This document shows positions 43,101 to 52,052 of a stretch of DNA of 55,129 nucleotides, one piece after another. The DNA is from Geochorda sp036562495. GTDB taxonomy: Bacteria; Bacillota; Limnochordia; Limnochordales; Geochordaceae. Within the stretch, counting starts at the first letter, position 1. Each line of letters opens with the position of its first letter. The translations under genes and the position numbers were made by a program. The stretch covers positions 1 through 55,129 of the forward strand of contig DATCKA010000127.1 in the NCBI GenBank assembly GCA_036562495.1, read 5' to 3'. Below the pieces are notes generated by a model that saw only the letters and a list, made by a program, of their open reading frames with translations, made no database searches and was not told where the DNA came from.

Positions 43101-44216
43101 ATGGAGTCGAGACCCAACGTGGCCGCTGGCGAGCGCGGCGCCGCCGATCCAGAGCCCGTCAAGCGCCCGGCCCCGCCGGGCAGCCTCGGGGCCATGCTGC
43201 GACAGGCGCGGGAGGCTCGTGGCCTCAGCCTGCAGGCCGTCTCGGAGCGGACACGGGTGCGCCTCCCCTTCCTCGAGGCTCTGGAGGAGGGGCGTTACGA
43301 GGCGCTGCCGGGACCGGTCTACACACGCGGCTTCCTCAAGCTCTACGCCCAGGCGGTAGGGCTCGACCCGGCGCGGGTGCTGGCGGCCTGGGAGCAGGAG
43401 TTGCCCAAGGTGGTCCGCCCCGAGCCCGTGGAGAGCAAGCCTCCCCGGCGGGAGCGGGCGCTGCCCTGGTGGATGCCCGATCCGCTGCTGCGTGCCATGG
43501 AGCCCCGAGAGCGGGTGCGGGCCGCCGTCTCGGCCACCCTGGTCGTGGTGGTGGCGGCGGTGGCGGGCACGTGGCTGCTGTCTACGGCGACCCGCCCGCG
43601 CACCTCCGACGTGGTGCGGACGCCCGTGCCGCTGCAGGCGCTGCCGTCGGCCGAGACGCCCGAGCCGCCCTTGCTGGCCCTGGGCGTATCGGGTCATGAC
43701 GAGGCGCCCTCCGAGCCGCCCGCTGGGGCTGCGCCCACCGAGGGGGCCGGAGCAGCCCCGGAGACCCGCACGACGTCGCCCGCTCCGACGGGCCCCCCGT
43801 CGGCCGAGCCGGGTCGAGACGAGCCCGTGCGACCCGCTTCGGCCGGGGCGGCATCACGGAGCTCACCAGCCGTCGCGACGCCGCCGGCCTCCGCAGTGTC
43901 ATCGTCGCCGAGGCCACGGGAGGCCCAGGTGCCCGCGCGCTCACCGGTGGTCGCCGAGCCGACCGGTGCGGGCGTGGAGGTGGTGGCCGTGGTGCGGCAG
44001 GCGGGCTGGCTCGAAGCCTACGTCGACGGGCAACGGGTCTTCTCCGGCACCGCGGAAGCCGGCGATACGCTGCGCTGGCGAGGCCAGCAGCTGGTCTCGC
44101 TCCGGCTGAGCCGCGCCGAGGGCGTCGAGCTGGTCGTCGATGGCCGCCCCCTGGGTCCGGCGGGCCGCGGGGTGACGACGCGGCACTTCTTCGCGCAGGG
44201 AGCCGGCGCACGATGA
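43101..44216 (+). CDS. rodZ: RodZ-like helix-turn-helix membrane protein
   Basis: A 371-residue bitopic protein. Cytoplasmic HTH: LGAMLRQAREARGLSLQAVS (residues ~29-48) through VYTRGFLKLYAQAVGLD. One membrane helix (~141-160), a long Pro/Ser/Ala/Thr-rich linker (~165-285) and a C-terminal DUF4115 beta domain (VVRQAGWLEAYVDGQRVFSG, ~300-320). RodZ couples MreB to the wall synthesis machinery in rods. No mreB is in the window. In Bacillota rodZ (ymfM) is found near ftsK, pgsA and cinA. The last base pairs overlap hslO as ATGA. Confidence 0.86.
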   Translation: MESRPNVAAGERGAADPEPVKRPAPPGSLGAMLRQAREARGLSLQAVSERTRVRLPFLEALEEGRYEALPGPVYTRGFLKLYAQAVGLDPARVLAAWEQELPKVVRPEPVESKPPRRERALPWWMPDPLLRAMEPRERVRAAVSATLVVVVAAVAGTWLLSTATRPRTSDVVRTPVPLQALPSAETPEPPLLALGVSGHDEAPSEPPAGAAPTEGAGAAPETRTTSPAPTGPPSAEPGRDEPVRPASAGAASRSSPAVATPPASAVSSSPRPREAQVPARSPVVAEPTGAGVEVVAVVRQAGWLEAYVDGQRVFSGTAEAGDTLRWRGQQLVSLRLSRAEGVELVVDGRPLGPAGRGVTTRHFFAQGAGAR

Positions 44217-45169
44217 ACGTCCAGGCGGGCCGTCCGCGGGCCGACCGGCAAGGGCGGCTCGTGCGGGTGCTGGCGGCCGACGGCCATCTGCGCATCGTCT
44301 CGGCCGTCACCACGCCGGTGGTGGAGGAGGCGCGCCGCCGCCACGGGCTGTGGCCCACGGCCACCGCCGCCGTCGGCCGGTTGATGACGGCCGCGGTGTT
44401 GATGGCCTCGATCCTCAAGGACGACCAACGCATCATGCTGCAGGTGGTGGGCGACGGCCCACTGCGCCACGTCGTCGCCGAGGCGACCGCCAGCCTGCAG
44501 GTGCGGGCTTACGCGGCCGAGCCCCAGGTGCACCTGCCCCTCAACGATCACGGCAAGCTCGACGTGGCGCGTGCGGTGGGCAAGGGAAGCCTCCACGTCA
44601 TCCGGGACCTGGGCCTCAAGGAGCCCTACCGCGGAGCCGTGCCCCTGGTCAGCGGGGAGATCGCCGAGGACGTGGCCCACTACCTGGCCGTCTCGGAGCA
44701 GTCTCCTTCGTCGGTGGCCCTGGGCGTGCTGGTCGGCCCGGACGGGCGGGTCCAGGCGGCCGGGGGCTTCTGGCTCATGCCGATGCCCGGGGCGCCCGAT
44801 GAGCTGATCGGGGAGATGGAGCAGCGGCTGGGACGCATGGCGCCCGTCAGCCGGCGGATCGACGAGATGGGGGCCGACGCCGACCCGGTGGCCCTGGTGG
44901 CGCCCCTGCTCGAGGGCCTGGACTATCGGGTGCTGCAGGCTGCGCCCGTCGAGTTTCACTGCCCGTGCACCCGCAGGCGCTTCGAGGCGGGGCTGGTGGC
45001 GTTGGGCGCACAGGAGCTGCGTTCCATCGCCTCGGAACAGGATCCGGTGGAGCTTCGCTGTCGCTTCTGCAACCGGCGCTACCTCTTCCCGGCCCGGCGT
45101 CTGCTGGAGCTGGCCCGGCGGGCCGAGCGACCGTCGTTGCGGCTGGTGGATGGCTCGGAGCCCTCGTAA
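44213..45169 (+). CDS. hslO: Redox-regulated chaperone Hsp33
   Basis: A 318-residue cytosolic holdase activated by oxidation. N-terminal domain blocks LMTAAVLMASILKDDQRI-like and GDGPLRHVVAEA; GKGSLHVIRDLGLKEPYRG; C-terminal zinc switch with HCPCT (residues ~249-253) and CRFCNRRY (~283-290), i.e. the C-x-C and C-x-x-C pairs. The protein has a 20-residue Arg-rich N-terminal extension. Translation is coupled to rodZ through ATGA. Confidence 0.95.
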   Translation: MNVQAGRPRADRQGRLVRVLAADGHLRIVSAVTTPVVEEARRRHGLWPTATAAVGRLMTAAVLMASILKDDQRIMLQVVGDGPLRHVVAEATASLQVRAYAAEPQVHLPLNDHGKLDVARAVGKGSLHVIRDLGLKEPYRGAVPLVSGEIAEDVAHYLAVSEQSPSSVALGVLVGPDGRVQAAGGFWLMPMPGAPDELIGEMEQRLGRMAPVSRRIDEMGADADPVALVAPLLEGLDYRVLQAAPVEFHCPCTRRRFEAGLVALGAQELRSIASEQDPVELRCRFCNRRYLFPARRLLELARRAERPSLRLVDGSEPS

Positions 45170-45184
45170 GGTGGTCGTGCTAGC

Positions 45185-47881
45185 GTGATTCGTCGCGTCG
45201 TCGCGGTCGTCGCCGTACTGGTCGCGGTCTCGTTGCTCTTCTCCCACGCGATCACCGACTGGCAGTGGTTCGTCTCGCTGGGCTACCTCCCGCTGATGGT
45301 GGCCCCCTGGGCGTGGCGGCTCGCGGTGGGCGTGGGGGCGGGGCTGCTCAGCTTTGTGGTGCTCTACGCCAACCTCCTGGCGGCGCGCCCGGTGCTGGCG
45401 AGGGCCTACCTGCGCCCCGACCTGCCGCGACTCCTCTCCGGGCGGTCGTGGCAGTGGGTGCGGCGATGGAGCACCCTGCTGGTGGTGGCGCTCTCGGCGG
45501 CGTTGGGCGTCTCGGCTGCCAGCCAGTGGATGGACGTCGCCCTCTTCTTCCATCAGCAGCCCTTCGGCATCCAGGACCCCGTCTTCGGGCATGACGTGGC
45601 CTTCTACGTCTTCACGTTGCCGGCGGTGCAGCTCGTCACGGCCACGGTGATGGCGGCCGTGCTGCTGGGCGGCGTCCTGAGCCTCTTCGTCTACGCGCTG
45701 GCGGGGCTGCTCGACTGGCGGCACAGGGGCGAGGGGCTGGCGGGCCGGCCCCGGGTGCACCTGATGCTGCTGCTGGCGGCGCTGGCGCTGTTGTGGGGGG
45801 TCGAGAGCTGGCTCGCCCGCTACGATCTCCTGTTCTCGCCGAGAGGCGTCTTCTTCGGGGCATCGTACGCGGACGTCCACGTGCGCATGCCGGCCCGGGC
45901 CGTGGCCGCCGTGCTGGCCGGGGTCACGGCCGTCCTGACGGCCTGGGCGGCTGTCAGGGGGCGCACCCGCTGGGCCGCTGGCGCCGCCGTCGCCGCCCTG
46001 GTGGCGAGCGTCGGCGGTGGGTTGCTGGCGGAGGCGGTCCAGCAGGTGGTGGTGCGCCCCAACGAGCTGGCCCGCGAGGAGCCCTACCTGCGCCATCACA
46101 TCGAGATGACCCGGCGGGCCTACGCCCTGGACCGGGTGCAGGAGGTGGCCTTCGAGCCGGCCCCGGCGCTGGACGCCGCGGGGGTCACGGCCGCCGAGGC
46201 GCTGCTGCGCGAGGTGCGGCTGTGGGACTGGCGGCCTCTGCTGACGGTTTACGCCCAGCTCCAGGCCTTTCGCCCGTACTACAGCTTCCTGGAGGTAGAC
46301 GTGGACCGCTACCTGGTCAACGGGCGGCTGCGGCAGGTGATGCTGGCCGTACGCGAGCTCGACACCAGCCGGCTGCAAAACCCGAGCTGGGTCAATTTGC
46401 GCCTGCAATACACCCACGGCTACGGGGTCGTGATGAGCCCCGTCGCCGAGGTGACGGCGCAGGGGCTGCCCCGGCTGGCGGTGGCCAATCTGCCGCCCCG
46501 CTCCGAACCCGGGTGGCCCGAGCTGCGACGCCCCGAGGTCTATTTCGGAGAGCTCCTGTCGGGGTGGGTGGTGGTGGGCGGGCGGCGGCCCGAGTTCGAC
46601 TACCCCACCGGCGACGAGAACGTCTTCACCCGTTACGAGGGGCGCGACGGCGTACGCCTGGGCTGGTGGAACCGACTGCTCTTCGCCACCCGCTTCGGAA
46701 GCCCCGAGCTCTTGCTGTCGCGTGAGGTGGGGCCCGACAGCCGTGTCTTGATGTACCGCAACGTGATGGAGCGCATCCAGCGGCTGGTGCCGTACCTGCG
46801 CTACGACCGCGATCCCTACCCCGTCGTCACCGACGACGGGCGGCTGGTCTGGATGGTGGACGCCTACACGGCCACCGACCGCTTCCCCTACGCCCGTCCG
46901 GTGGCGGGCTGGGGCAACTACGTGCGGGCCTCGGTCAAGGTGACCGTCGACGCCTACGACGGCACGGTGGACTTCTACCTCGTCGACCCGGCCGAGCCCC
47001 TGGCCGCCGCGCTGTCGTCGCTCTTGGGCGGCTTCATGAAGCCCTTGTCGGAGATGCCGGAGGATCTGCGCCGGCACATCCGGTATCCCCAGGATTTCTT
47101 CATGGTGCAGGCCGTCATGCTGGCCTCCTACCACATGGAAAACCCCGTCGTCTTCTACAACCAGGAGGACCGCTGGGACATCGGCCGCGAGATCTACGGC
47201 GAGGCCGAGGTGACCATGGAGCCCTACTACGCCATGGTCGACCTGGGCGAGGGGCCTGAGTTCGCGCTCCTCTTGCCCTTTACGGCCACCGGCCGGCAAA
47301 ACATGGTGGCCTGGATGGCGGCCCGGTGCGACGGGGAGCGCTACGGCGAGGTCCAGCTCTACGTGCTGCCCAAGCAGGAGCTGACCTACGGCCCCATGCA
47401 GCTCGAGGCGCGCATCAACCAGGATCCCGACATCTCCCGGGAGCTGACCCTGTGGGGCCAGCGCGGCTCGCGGGTGCTGCGGGGCAACCTCATCGTCGTG
47501 CCCGTGGCGGGCACCATCCTGTACGTGGAGCCCCTCTTCCTGGTCTCCGAGCAGAGCCAGCTCCCCGAGCTGCGCCGGATCGTGGCGGGCACCCAGACGC
47601 AGCTGGCCATGGCCACCGACCTGTCGTCGGCCCTGCGGGCGCTGACCGGTCAGGGCCTCTTGACCTCGCCCGAGCCGGGCGGGCAGCCGCCGCAGGAGGC
47701 TGGAGCGCCCGTGGCGGGGCTGCCCTCCTCCGTCCAGCAGGCCGTGCGGGAGGCGCTCCAGGCGCTGGAGTCGGCCCGACAGCGGCTTGCCCAGGGCGAC
47801 TGGGGAGGTTTCGGCCGGTCGATGCAGGAGCTGCAGCGCCTGCTCGAGCGCCTGGCGGGCGACGAGGCCGGCGATTCGTGA
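45185..47881 (+). CDS. UPF0182 family membrane protein
   Basis: An 898-residue protein of the UPF0182 (COG1615) family, function unknown. The first ~290 residues contain about seven membrane helices with the family motif WQWFVSLGY near the N-terminus and the AFYVFTLPAVQLV segment. A large domain of ~550 residues follows, probably extracytoplasmic, with PEVYFGE, DEFDYPTGDEN-like and WNRLLFATRFGSPELLLS motifs. The C-terminal 60 residues are Gln/Glu-rich and probably coiled. Length agrees with family members in Bacillota, Actinobacteria and Cyanobacteria. GTG start 16 bases after hslO. Confidence 0.88.
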   Translation: MIRRVVAVVAVLVAVSLLFSHAITDWQWFVSLGYLPLMVAPWAWRLAVGVGAGLLSFVVLYANLLAARPVLARAYLRPDLPRLLSGRSWQWVRRWSTLLVVALSAALGVSAASQWMDVALFFHQQPFGIQDPVFGHDVAFYVFTLPAVQLVTATVMAAVLLGGVLSLFVYALAGLLDWRHRGEGLAGRPRVHLMLLLAALALLWGVESWLARYDLLFSPRGVFFGASYADVHVRMPARAVAAVLAGVTAVLTAWAAVRGRTRWAAGAAVAALVASVGGGLLAEAVQQVVVRPNELAREEPYLRHHIEMTRRAYALDRVQEVAFEPAPALDAAGVTAAEALLREVRLWDWRPLLTVYAQLQAFRPYYSFLEVDVDRYLVNGRLRQVMLAVRELDTSRLQNPSWVNLRLQYTHGYGVVMSPVAEVTAQGLPRLAVANLPPRSEPGWPELRRPEVYFGELLSGWVVVGGRRPEFDYPTGDENVFTRYEGRDGVRLGWWNRLLFATRFGSPELLLSREVGPDSRVLMYRNVMERIQRLVPYLRYDRDPYPVVTDDGRLVWMVDAYTATDRFPYARPVAGWGNYVRASVKVTVDAYDGTVDFYLVDPAEPLAAALSSLLGGFMKPLSEMPEDLRRHIRYPQDFFMVQAVMLASYHMENPVVFYNQEDRWDIGREIYGEAEVTMEPYYAMVDLGEGPEFALLLPFTATGRQNMVAWMAARCDGERYGEVQLYVLPKQELTYGPMQLEARINQDPDISRELTLWGQRGSRVLRGNLIVVPVAGTILYVEPLFLVSEQSQLPELRRIVAGTQTQLAMATDLSSALRALTGQGLLTSPEPGGQPPQEAGAPVAGLPSSVQQAVREALQALESARQRLAQGDWGGFGRSMQELQRLLERLAGDEAGDS

Positions 47882-47903
47882 GGGGCCGCTGCGAAGGCTT
47901 GTC

Positions 47904-47945
47904 ATAGGGTCGCCCCCTTCGCCCATAGACCTGGGGCGAAGGGGG
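47904..47945 (+). promoter_or_regulatory. SigE-like promoter inside a 12-bp inverted repeat, spoIIP leader
   Basis: ATA (47904-47906) and CATAGACC (47924-47931) are 17 bases apart, resembling mother-cell SigE promoters (ATA, 16-18, CATACANT). A perfect 12-bp inverted repeat, CCCCCTTCGCCC (47913-47924) and GGGCGAAGGGGG (47934-47945), brackets the -10, and its right arm contains the AAGGGGG ribosome binding site (47939-47945). On read-through mRNA the site would be paired; a transcript starting near 47938 would leave it free. Alternatively it is a U-tract-less terminator of the UPF0182 gene. Confidence 0.5.
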
Positions 47946-47954
47946 TAGGTGCTG

Positions 47955-48791
47955 GTGGCGGCCGGTCAGGGGAGGACGTCACAGCGCGCCGGCGGGCCAG
48001 GGCTGCTCTTCGTGCTGGTCGCGCTGTTGGTGGTGGCCGTGGTGGGCGCCCGGTTTCTGGGCCTGGTGCCCGGACAGCGGGAGGGTACGCCGTCGAGGCC
48101 GCCGTCACAGCAGCAGGGCCAGCCGCAGGCACGAAGCACGCCGGCCGTGCTGATCTACCACGCGCACACGACGGAAAACTACCAGCCGGCTCAGACGCAC
48201 GAGAAGGGCCGGCCCGGTGGCGTGGCGGAGGTGGGAGCCGAGCTGGCGGCGGTGCTGGAGCAAAACGGCATCCGCGCCATCCACGACAAGACCGTGCACG
48301 ATTACCCCAACTACAGCGAGGCCTTCGTGCACTCGGTCAACACGGTCAACAACCTGTTGCGAAGCAATCCCGACGTGATGGTGGTGCTGGACATCCACCG
48401 CGACGCCCTGTCGGATGAGTACCCCGACGGCTACACCACCGCGGACATCGACGGCCAGAAGGTGGCCAAGATCCTGCTGGTGGTGGGCGACGTGGCCAAC
48501 CCGTACGCGGATCAAAACCTGGCCTTCGCCGAGGCGCTTCGCTCCAAGATGAACGACCTCTACCCGGGCCTCTCGCGGGGGATCAAGGTGCAGCACGCCG
48601 CGCTCAACGGGCACGTCCACCCCAACTCGGTGACGGTCTTCATCGGCGACTACCGTGACAACACGCTGGACGAGGCCCGGGCGGCCGCGAGGATGCTGGG
48701 ACATGCGCTGGCGCGGCTGTTCGAGGAGCAGGCGGCCCGCATGACCCCGCCTGCCGCCCAGCCCGACACGGGCACGTCGCCGCAGCGCTGA
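47955..48791 (+). CDS. spoIIP: Stage II sporulation protein P, peptidoglycan hydrolase
   Basis: A 278-residue SpoIIP: one membrane anchor (residues ~16-38), a short linker, then the amidase/endopeptidase domain with VLIYHAHTTENYQP (~65-78, zinc histidine and glutamate), LDIHRDAL (~145) and NPYADQNLAFAEAL. The C-terminal part has IGDYRDNTLDEAR. SpoIIP thins septal wall during engulfment with SpoIID and SpoIIM, neither of which is nearby. It is shorter than B. subtilis SpoIIP (about 400 residues), lacking most of the N-terminal extracytoplasmic domain. The GTG at 47955 gives 9-base spacing from AAGGGGG; the GTG at 47949 is an alternative. Confidence 0.9.
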   Translation: MAAGQGRTSQRAGGPGLLFVLVALLVVAVVGARFLGLVPGQREGTPSRPPSQQQGQPQARSTPAVLIYHAHTTENYQPAQTHEKGRPGGVAEVGAELAAVLEQNGIRAIHDKTVHDYPNYSEAFVHSVNTVNNLLRSNPDVMVVLDIHRDALSDEYPDGYTTADIDGQKVAKILLVVGDVANPYADQNLAFAEALRSKMNDLYPGLSRGIKVQHAALNGHVHPNSVTVFIGDYRDNTLDEARAAARMLGHALARLFEEQAARMTPPAAQPDTGTSPQR

Positions 48792-48818
48792 CGGCAAGGA
48801 GAAGCGTGGCGACCACGG

Positions 48819-50267
48819 ATGCAGCGATCGACGCACTACCACCTGATGGGCATCGGCGGCACGGGCATGAGCGCCCTGGCCGAGCTGCTGCACGGCGCCG
48901 GCGCCAGGGTGAGCGGATGCGATCTGGACGTGGCCGGGCCGGCGGCCCGGCACCTGGCCTCCCTGGGCGTCGAGGTGCACCAGGGCCACGACCCGGCCCA
49001 CCTCGACGACGTGGATGTGCTGGTGGTCTCCAGCGCCATCGCCGCCGACAACACCGAGCGACAGGCGGCGGAGCGACGGGGGATCCCGGTGCGCCACCGG
49101 GCCCGGGTGCTGGCCGAGACCCTGGCGGGCCGGCGCCTGGTGGCGGTGGCCGGGGCGCACGGCAAGACCACCACCACGGGGCTCATCGCCCACATGCTGA
49201 CCCAGGCCGGGCTGGATCCGGTGGTGGCCGTGGGCTACGCGCTGCCGGGGCTGCCGACGGGGGCCCGTTGGGGCCGCGGCGAGTGGGCCGTCGCGGAGGT
49301 GGACGAGAGCGACGGCTCGTTCCTCTGCTTCTGGCCCGACGTGGCGGTCATCACCGTCGTCGAGCCCGACCACCTGGAGAACTGGGGCCACTCGTTCGAG
49401 CGGCTGCTGGAGGGGTACGTGCGCTTCGCGGGCCAGACCAAGCCCGATGGGGCGTGGGTGCTGGGCGTCGACAGCCCCGTGGTGCGCCGGCTGCTGGACG
49501 GCGAGGGGGGAGAGCCGGCGCGCCTGGAGGCGGCAGGGCGGCGGGTGGAGCGCTACGCGGTGGGCGCCGAGGCCGCCCGGCTGGGGGCGGCCCGCTGGAC
49601 GGCGGCGGACGTGCGGCTCGAGGGGCGGGGCTCGAGCTGGACGGCCCTGCGCGACGGACGCCCGGTGGCGCCGGTGCGCCTATCCATCCCCGGCCGCCAC
49701 AACGTGGCCAATGCCCTGGCCGCGCTGGCCGTGGCCGAGATCGTGGGGGTGGACCTCGAGCAGGCGGCCCGGAGCCTGATCGGGTTCGAAGGGGCGCGAC
49801 GGCGCTTCGAGGTGCTGGCCGACCGGTGCGGCATCATGGTCGTGGACGACTACGCCCACCACCCCACCGAGATCGCCGCCACCATCCGGGCCGCCCGCCA
49901 GGGCTACCCCGACCGGCGGGTGGTGGCCGTCTTCCAGCCCCACCGCTACCACCGCACCGCCGAACTGATGGAGCCGCTGGCGGAGGCCTTCGACGAGGCC
50001 GACGCGGTGGTGCTGACCGAGATCTACGCCCCGCCGCCCGAGCGGCCCATCCCCGGCGTCGACGGGCAGGCGCTCTACCGCCGCGTGGTGGAGCGGCCCG
50101 CCTGGCAGGGGAGGGCGACACGGGCGGCGTTTTGCCCCACGCTGGACGACGCCTACGCACGGGCCCTCGAGGAGGCCACGCCCGGCACGCTCCTGCTGGT
50201 GATGGGCGCCGGCAACGTGACCCGACTGGCCCACCGGCTGGCGCAGAGCTTGCAGGCACGCGGGTAA
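48819..50267 (+). CDS. murC: UDP-N-acetylmuramate--L-alanine ligase MurC
   Basis: A 482-residue Mur ligase adding L-Ala to UDP-MurNAc. N-terminal Rossmann motif HLMGIGGTGMSALAELL (residues ~8-24), ATP motif GAHGKTTTTGLIAHML (~112-127), EVDESDGSF, EPDHLENWG, IPGRHNVANALAA and DDYAHHPTEIAATI, followed by FQPHRYHR. These separate MurC from MurD/E/F. It lies 13 kb downstream of ftsZ and 16 kb from murG, outside the dcw run and between spoIIP and a helicase gene. The ATG at 48819 is 17 bases from AAGGAG, a poor spacing. Confidence 0.95.
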   Translation: MQRSTHYHLMGIGGTGMSALAELLHGAGARVSGCDLDVAGPAARHLASLGVEVHQGHDPAHLDDVDVLVVSSAIAADNTERQAAERRGIPVRHRARVLAETLAGRRLVAVAGAHGKTTTTGLIAHMLTQAGLDPVVAVGYALPGLPTGARWGRGEWAVAEVDESDGSFLCFWPDVAVITVVEPDHLENWGHSFERLLEGYVRFAGQTKPDGAWVLGVDSPVVRRLLDGEGGEPARLEAAGRRVERYAVGAEAARLGAARWTAADVRLEGRGSSWTALRDGRPVAPVRLSIPGRHNVANALAALAVAEIVGVDLEQAARSLIGFEGARRRFEVLADRCGIMVVDDYAHHPTEIAATIRAARQGYPDRRVVAVFQPHRYHRTAELMEPLAEAFDEADAVVLTEIYAPPPERPIPGVDGQALYRRVVERPAWQGRATRAAFCPTLDDAYARALEEATPGTLLLVMGAGNVTRLAHRLAQSLQARG

Positions 50268-50279
50268 ACTACCTCCCGC

Positions 50280-52052
50280 ATGGTGCGGCCTACCCCCATC
50301 CGGCTGTCGGCCCGGTGGCGCCGGACGCTCTTGCAATGGGCCGGAGACGGCCCGGAGCCGGATGCCCGGGCCTTTCTGCTGTGGCCGCGGCTCGTCGAGC
50401 GACTCGACGCCGCGCAGCCGGCCGAGCTCTTGTGTGCCACGGCCATGCCCGTCCGCCTCTACCCCCACCAGCGCGCCGCGGTCCTGCGCATCGTGGGGCC
50501 CCTCGGGGGGCGCGCCCTCCTGGCCGACGAGGTGGGCATGGGCAAGACCATCGAGGCGGGCGCGGTGCTCAAGGAGCTGTGGCTGCGGGGGCGACTGCGC
50601 CGGGCCCTGGTGCTGGTGCCGGCCGCACTGGTCGCGCAGTGGCGGCGGGAGCTGGCCCATCGCTGCGACTTGCGGGTCTGCGTGCATCCCAACCACGAGC
50701 ACGGCTGGGACCGTGACGAGATCGTCCTGGCGTCGCTGGAGACGGTGCGGCTGGAGCCTCACGCGTCGGCGGTGCAGGCGGTGCCCTGGGACCTGGTGGT
50801 GGTCGACGAGGCTCACCGGCTCAGGGATCGCCAATCGGCCGGCTTCCGGCTGGTGGCGGGGCTGCGCAAGCAGGGGTTGCTCTTGCTGACGGCCACGCCC
50901 GTGCAAAACAGCCTGGAGGAGCTCTACAACCTGGTGAGCCTGCTGCGCCCGGGGCAGCTGGGCACCCCGCGCCTCTTCCGGGCCGAGTTTACCCAGGGCC
51001 CCCGGACGCCCCGCGATCCCGCCCGGCTGCGGCACCTCGTGGGCGAGGTGATGGTGCGCACCCGCCGGCACGATGCCGGCATCGTCCTGCCGCCCCGGGA
51101 GGTGAGGAGCGTCGCGGTGCCGTTCACCGAGACGGAGCGTCGCCTCTACGAGCGGCTGCTGGCGTTGCTGCGGGAGGTGGGGCGGCGGGGCGGACGGGGG
51201 CCCGACGCGCTGCTGGCCGCGACGCTGCTGCGGGAGGCCACCAGCAGCCCGACGGCCCTGGCCCGCACCCTGCGGCGCATGGCGACGTCGCCGCCGGGCG
51301 AGGTGTGGGAGGCGCTGCGCGAGGCCCTCGTGCGCCTGGCGCGCCTGGCTGCCCGGGCCGCGGCCGACGGGGGCGGCCCCAAGGTGCGATGGCTGGTGGC
51401 CCACGTCCGGGAGCGGGGTGCGCCCGCCGGCAGCCTGGTGGCCTTCACGCAGTTCGCCGCGACGGCCCGCCGGGCGGCCCGGGCGCTGCAGGAGGCAGGC
51501 GTCGAGGTGGCCCTGATCTTCGGGGCGCAGGAGCCGGCCCAGCGCGAGCGGCAGCTGATGCGCTTCCGCAGCCGCGCGCCGGTGCTGGTCAGCACCGACG
51601 TCGGCAGCGAGGGCCACAACCTCCAGCATGCCTGGCGCCTGGTCAACCTCGACCTCCCCTGGAACCCCATGCGGGTCGAACAGCGCATCGGCCGGCTGCA
51701 TCGGCTGGGCCAGAGCCGGCCCGTGGAGGTGGTCCACGTGCTGGTGCCCGGCACCATCGAGGAGGACCTCATGGCGCGCATCTACGAGAAGCTGGGGATG
51801 TTTCGCGAGGTGATCGGCGACCTCGACCAGGTCGTGGCCGCGCTGCCGGGCGGGCTGGCCGGGCAGGTGCGCGACATCGTGCTGGCCTCGCCTGACGACG
51901 AGGCCATGCGGCAGCGCCTCGAGGCCGTGGGTTCCTTCCTGGAGCGGCAGTGGCGGCGCTGGCAGCGGGCCCGGCGCCTCACCGAGGCGGTGCTCGACGA
52001 ACCTCCAGCGCTGCAGGAGGCGACGGTCGCCCCCGCGGCGGGTTCGGGATGA
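50280..52052 (+). CDS. SNF2-family ATPase/helicase
   Basis: A 590-residue superfamily 2 protein. The N-terminal lobe has LYPHQRAAVLRI (Q-like), Walker A LLADEVGMGKTIEAG (residues ~80-94), LVPAALVAQWRREL, DEAH box VVVDEAHRL (~174-182) and LLLTATPVQNSLEEL. The C-terminal lobe has LVAFTQFAATARRAA, VLVSTDVGSEGHNLQ and the arginine-finger motif EQRIGRLHRLGQ (~464-475). The closest layouts are RapA/YqhH-like SNF2 translocases that remodel protein-DNA or RNA polymerase complexes. No methylase or nuclease domain is fused. The stop overlaps the next gene (ATGA), pointing to a two-gene unit. Confidence 0.88.
   Translation: MVRPTPIRLSARWRRTLLQWAGDGPEPDARAFLLWPRLVERLDAAQPAELLCATAMPVRLYPHQRAAVLRIVGPLGGRALLADEVGMGKTIEAGAVLKELWLRGRLRRALVLVPAALVAQWRRELAHRCDLRVCVHPNHEHGWDRDEIVLASLETVRLEPHASAVQAVPWDLVVVDEAHRLRDRQSAGFRLVAGLRKQGLLLLTATPVQNSLEELYNLVSLLRPGQLGTPRLFRAEFTQGPRTPRDPARLRHLVGEVMVRTRRHDAGIVLPPREVRSVAVPFTETERRLYERLLALLREVGRRGGRGPDALLAATLLREATSSPTALARTLRRMATSPPGEVWEALREALVRLARLAARAAADGGGPKVRWLVAHVRERGAPAGSLVAFTQFAATARRAARALQEAGVEVALIFGAQEPAQRERQLMRFRSRAPVLVSTDVGSEGHNLQHAWRLVNLDLPWNPMRVEQRIGRLHRLGQSRPVEVVHVLVPGTIEEDLMARIYEKLGMFREVIGDLDQVVAALPGGLAGQVRDIVLASPDDEAMRQRLEAVGSFLERQWRRWQRARRLTEAVLDEPPALQEATVAPAAGSG

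Noticed and set aside
44018..47926. A 1302-codon open frame on the minus strand opposite the UPF0182 gene, hslO and part of rodZ
   Set aside because: High G+C third positions remove stop codons from the opposite strand; the product is His/Gly/Arg-rich with no family motifs, while the plus-strand genes match known families.
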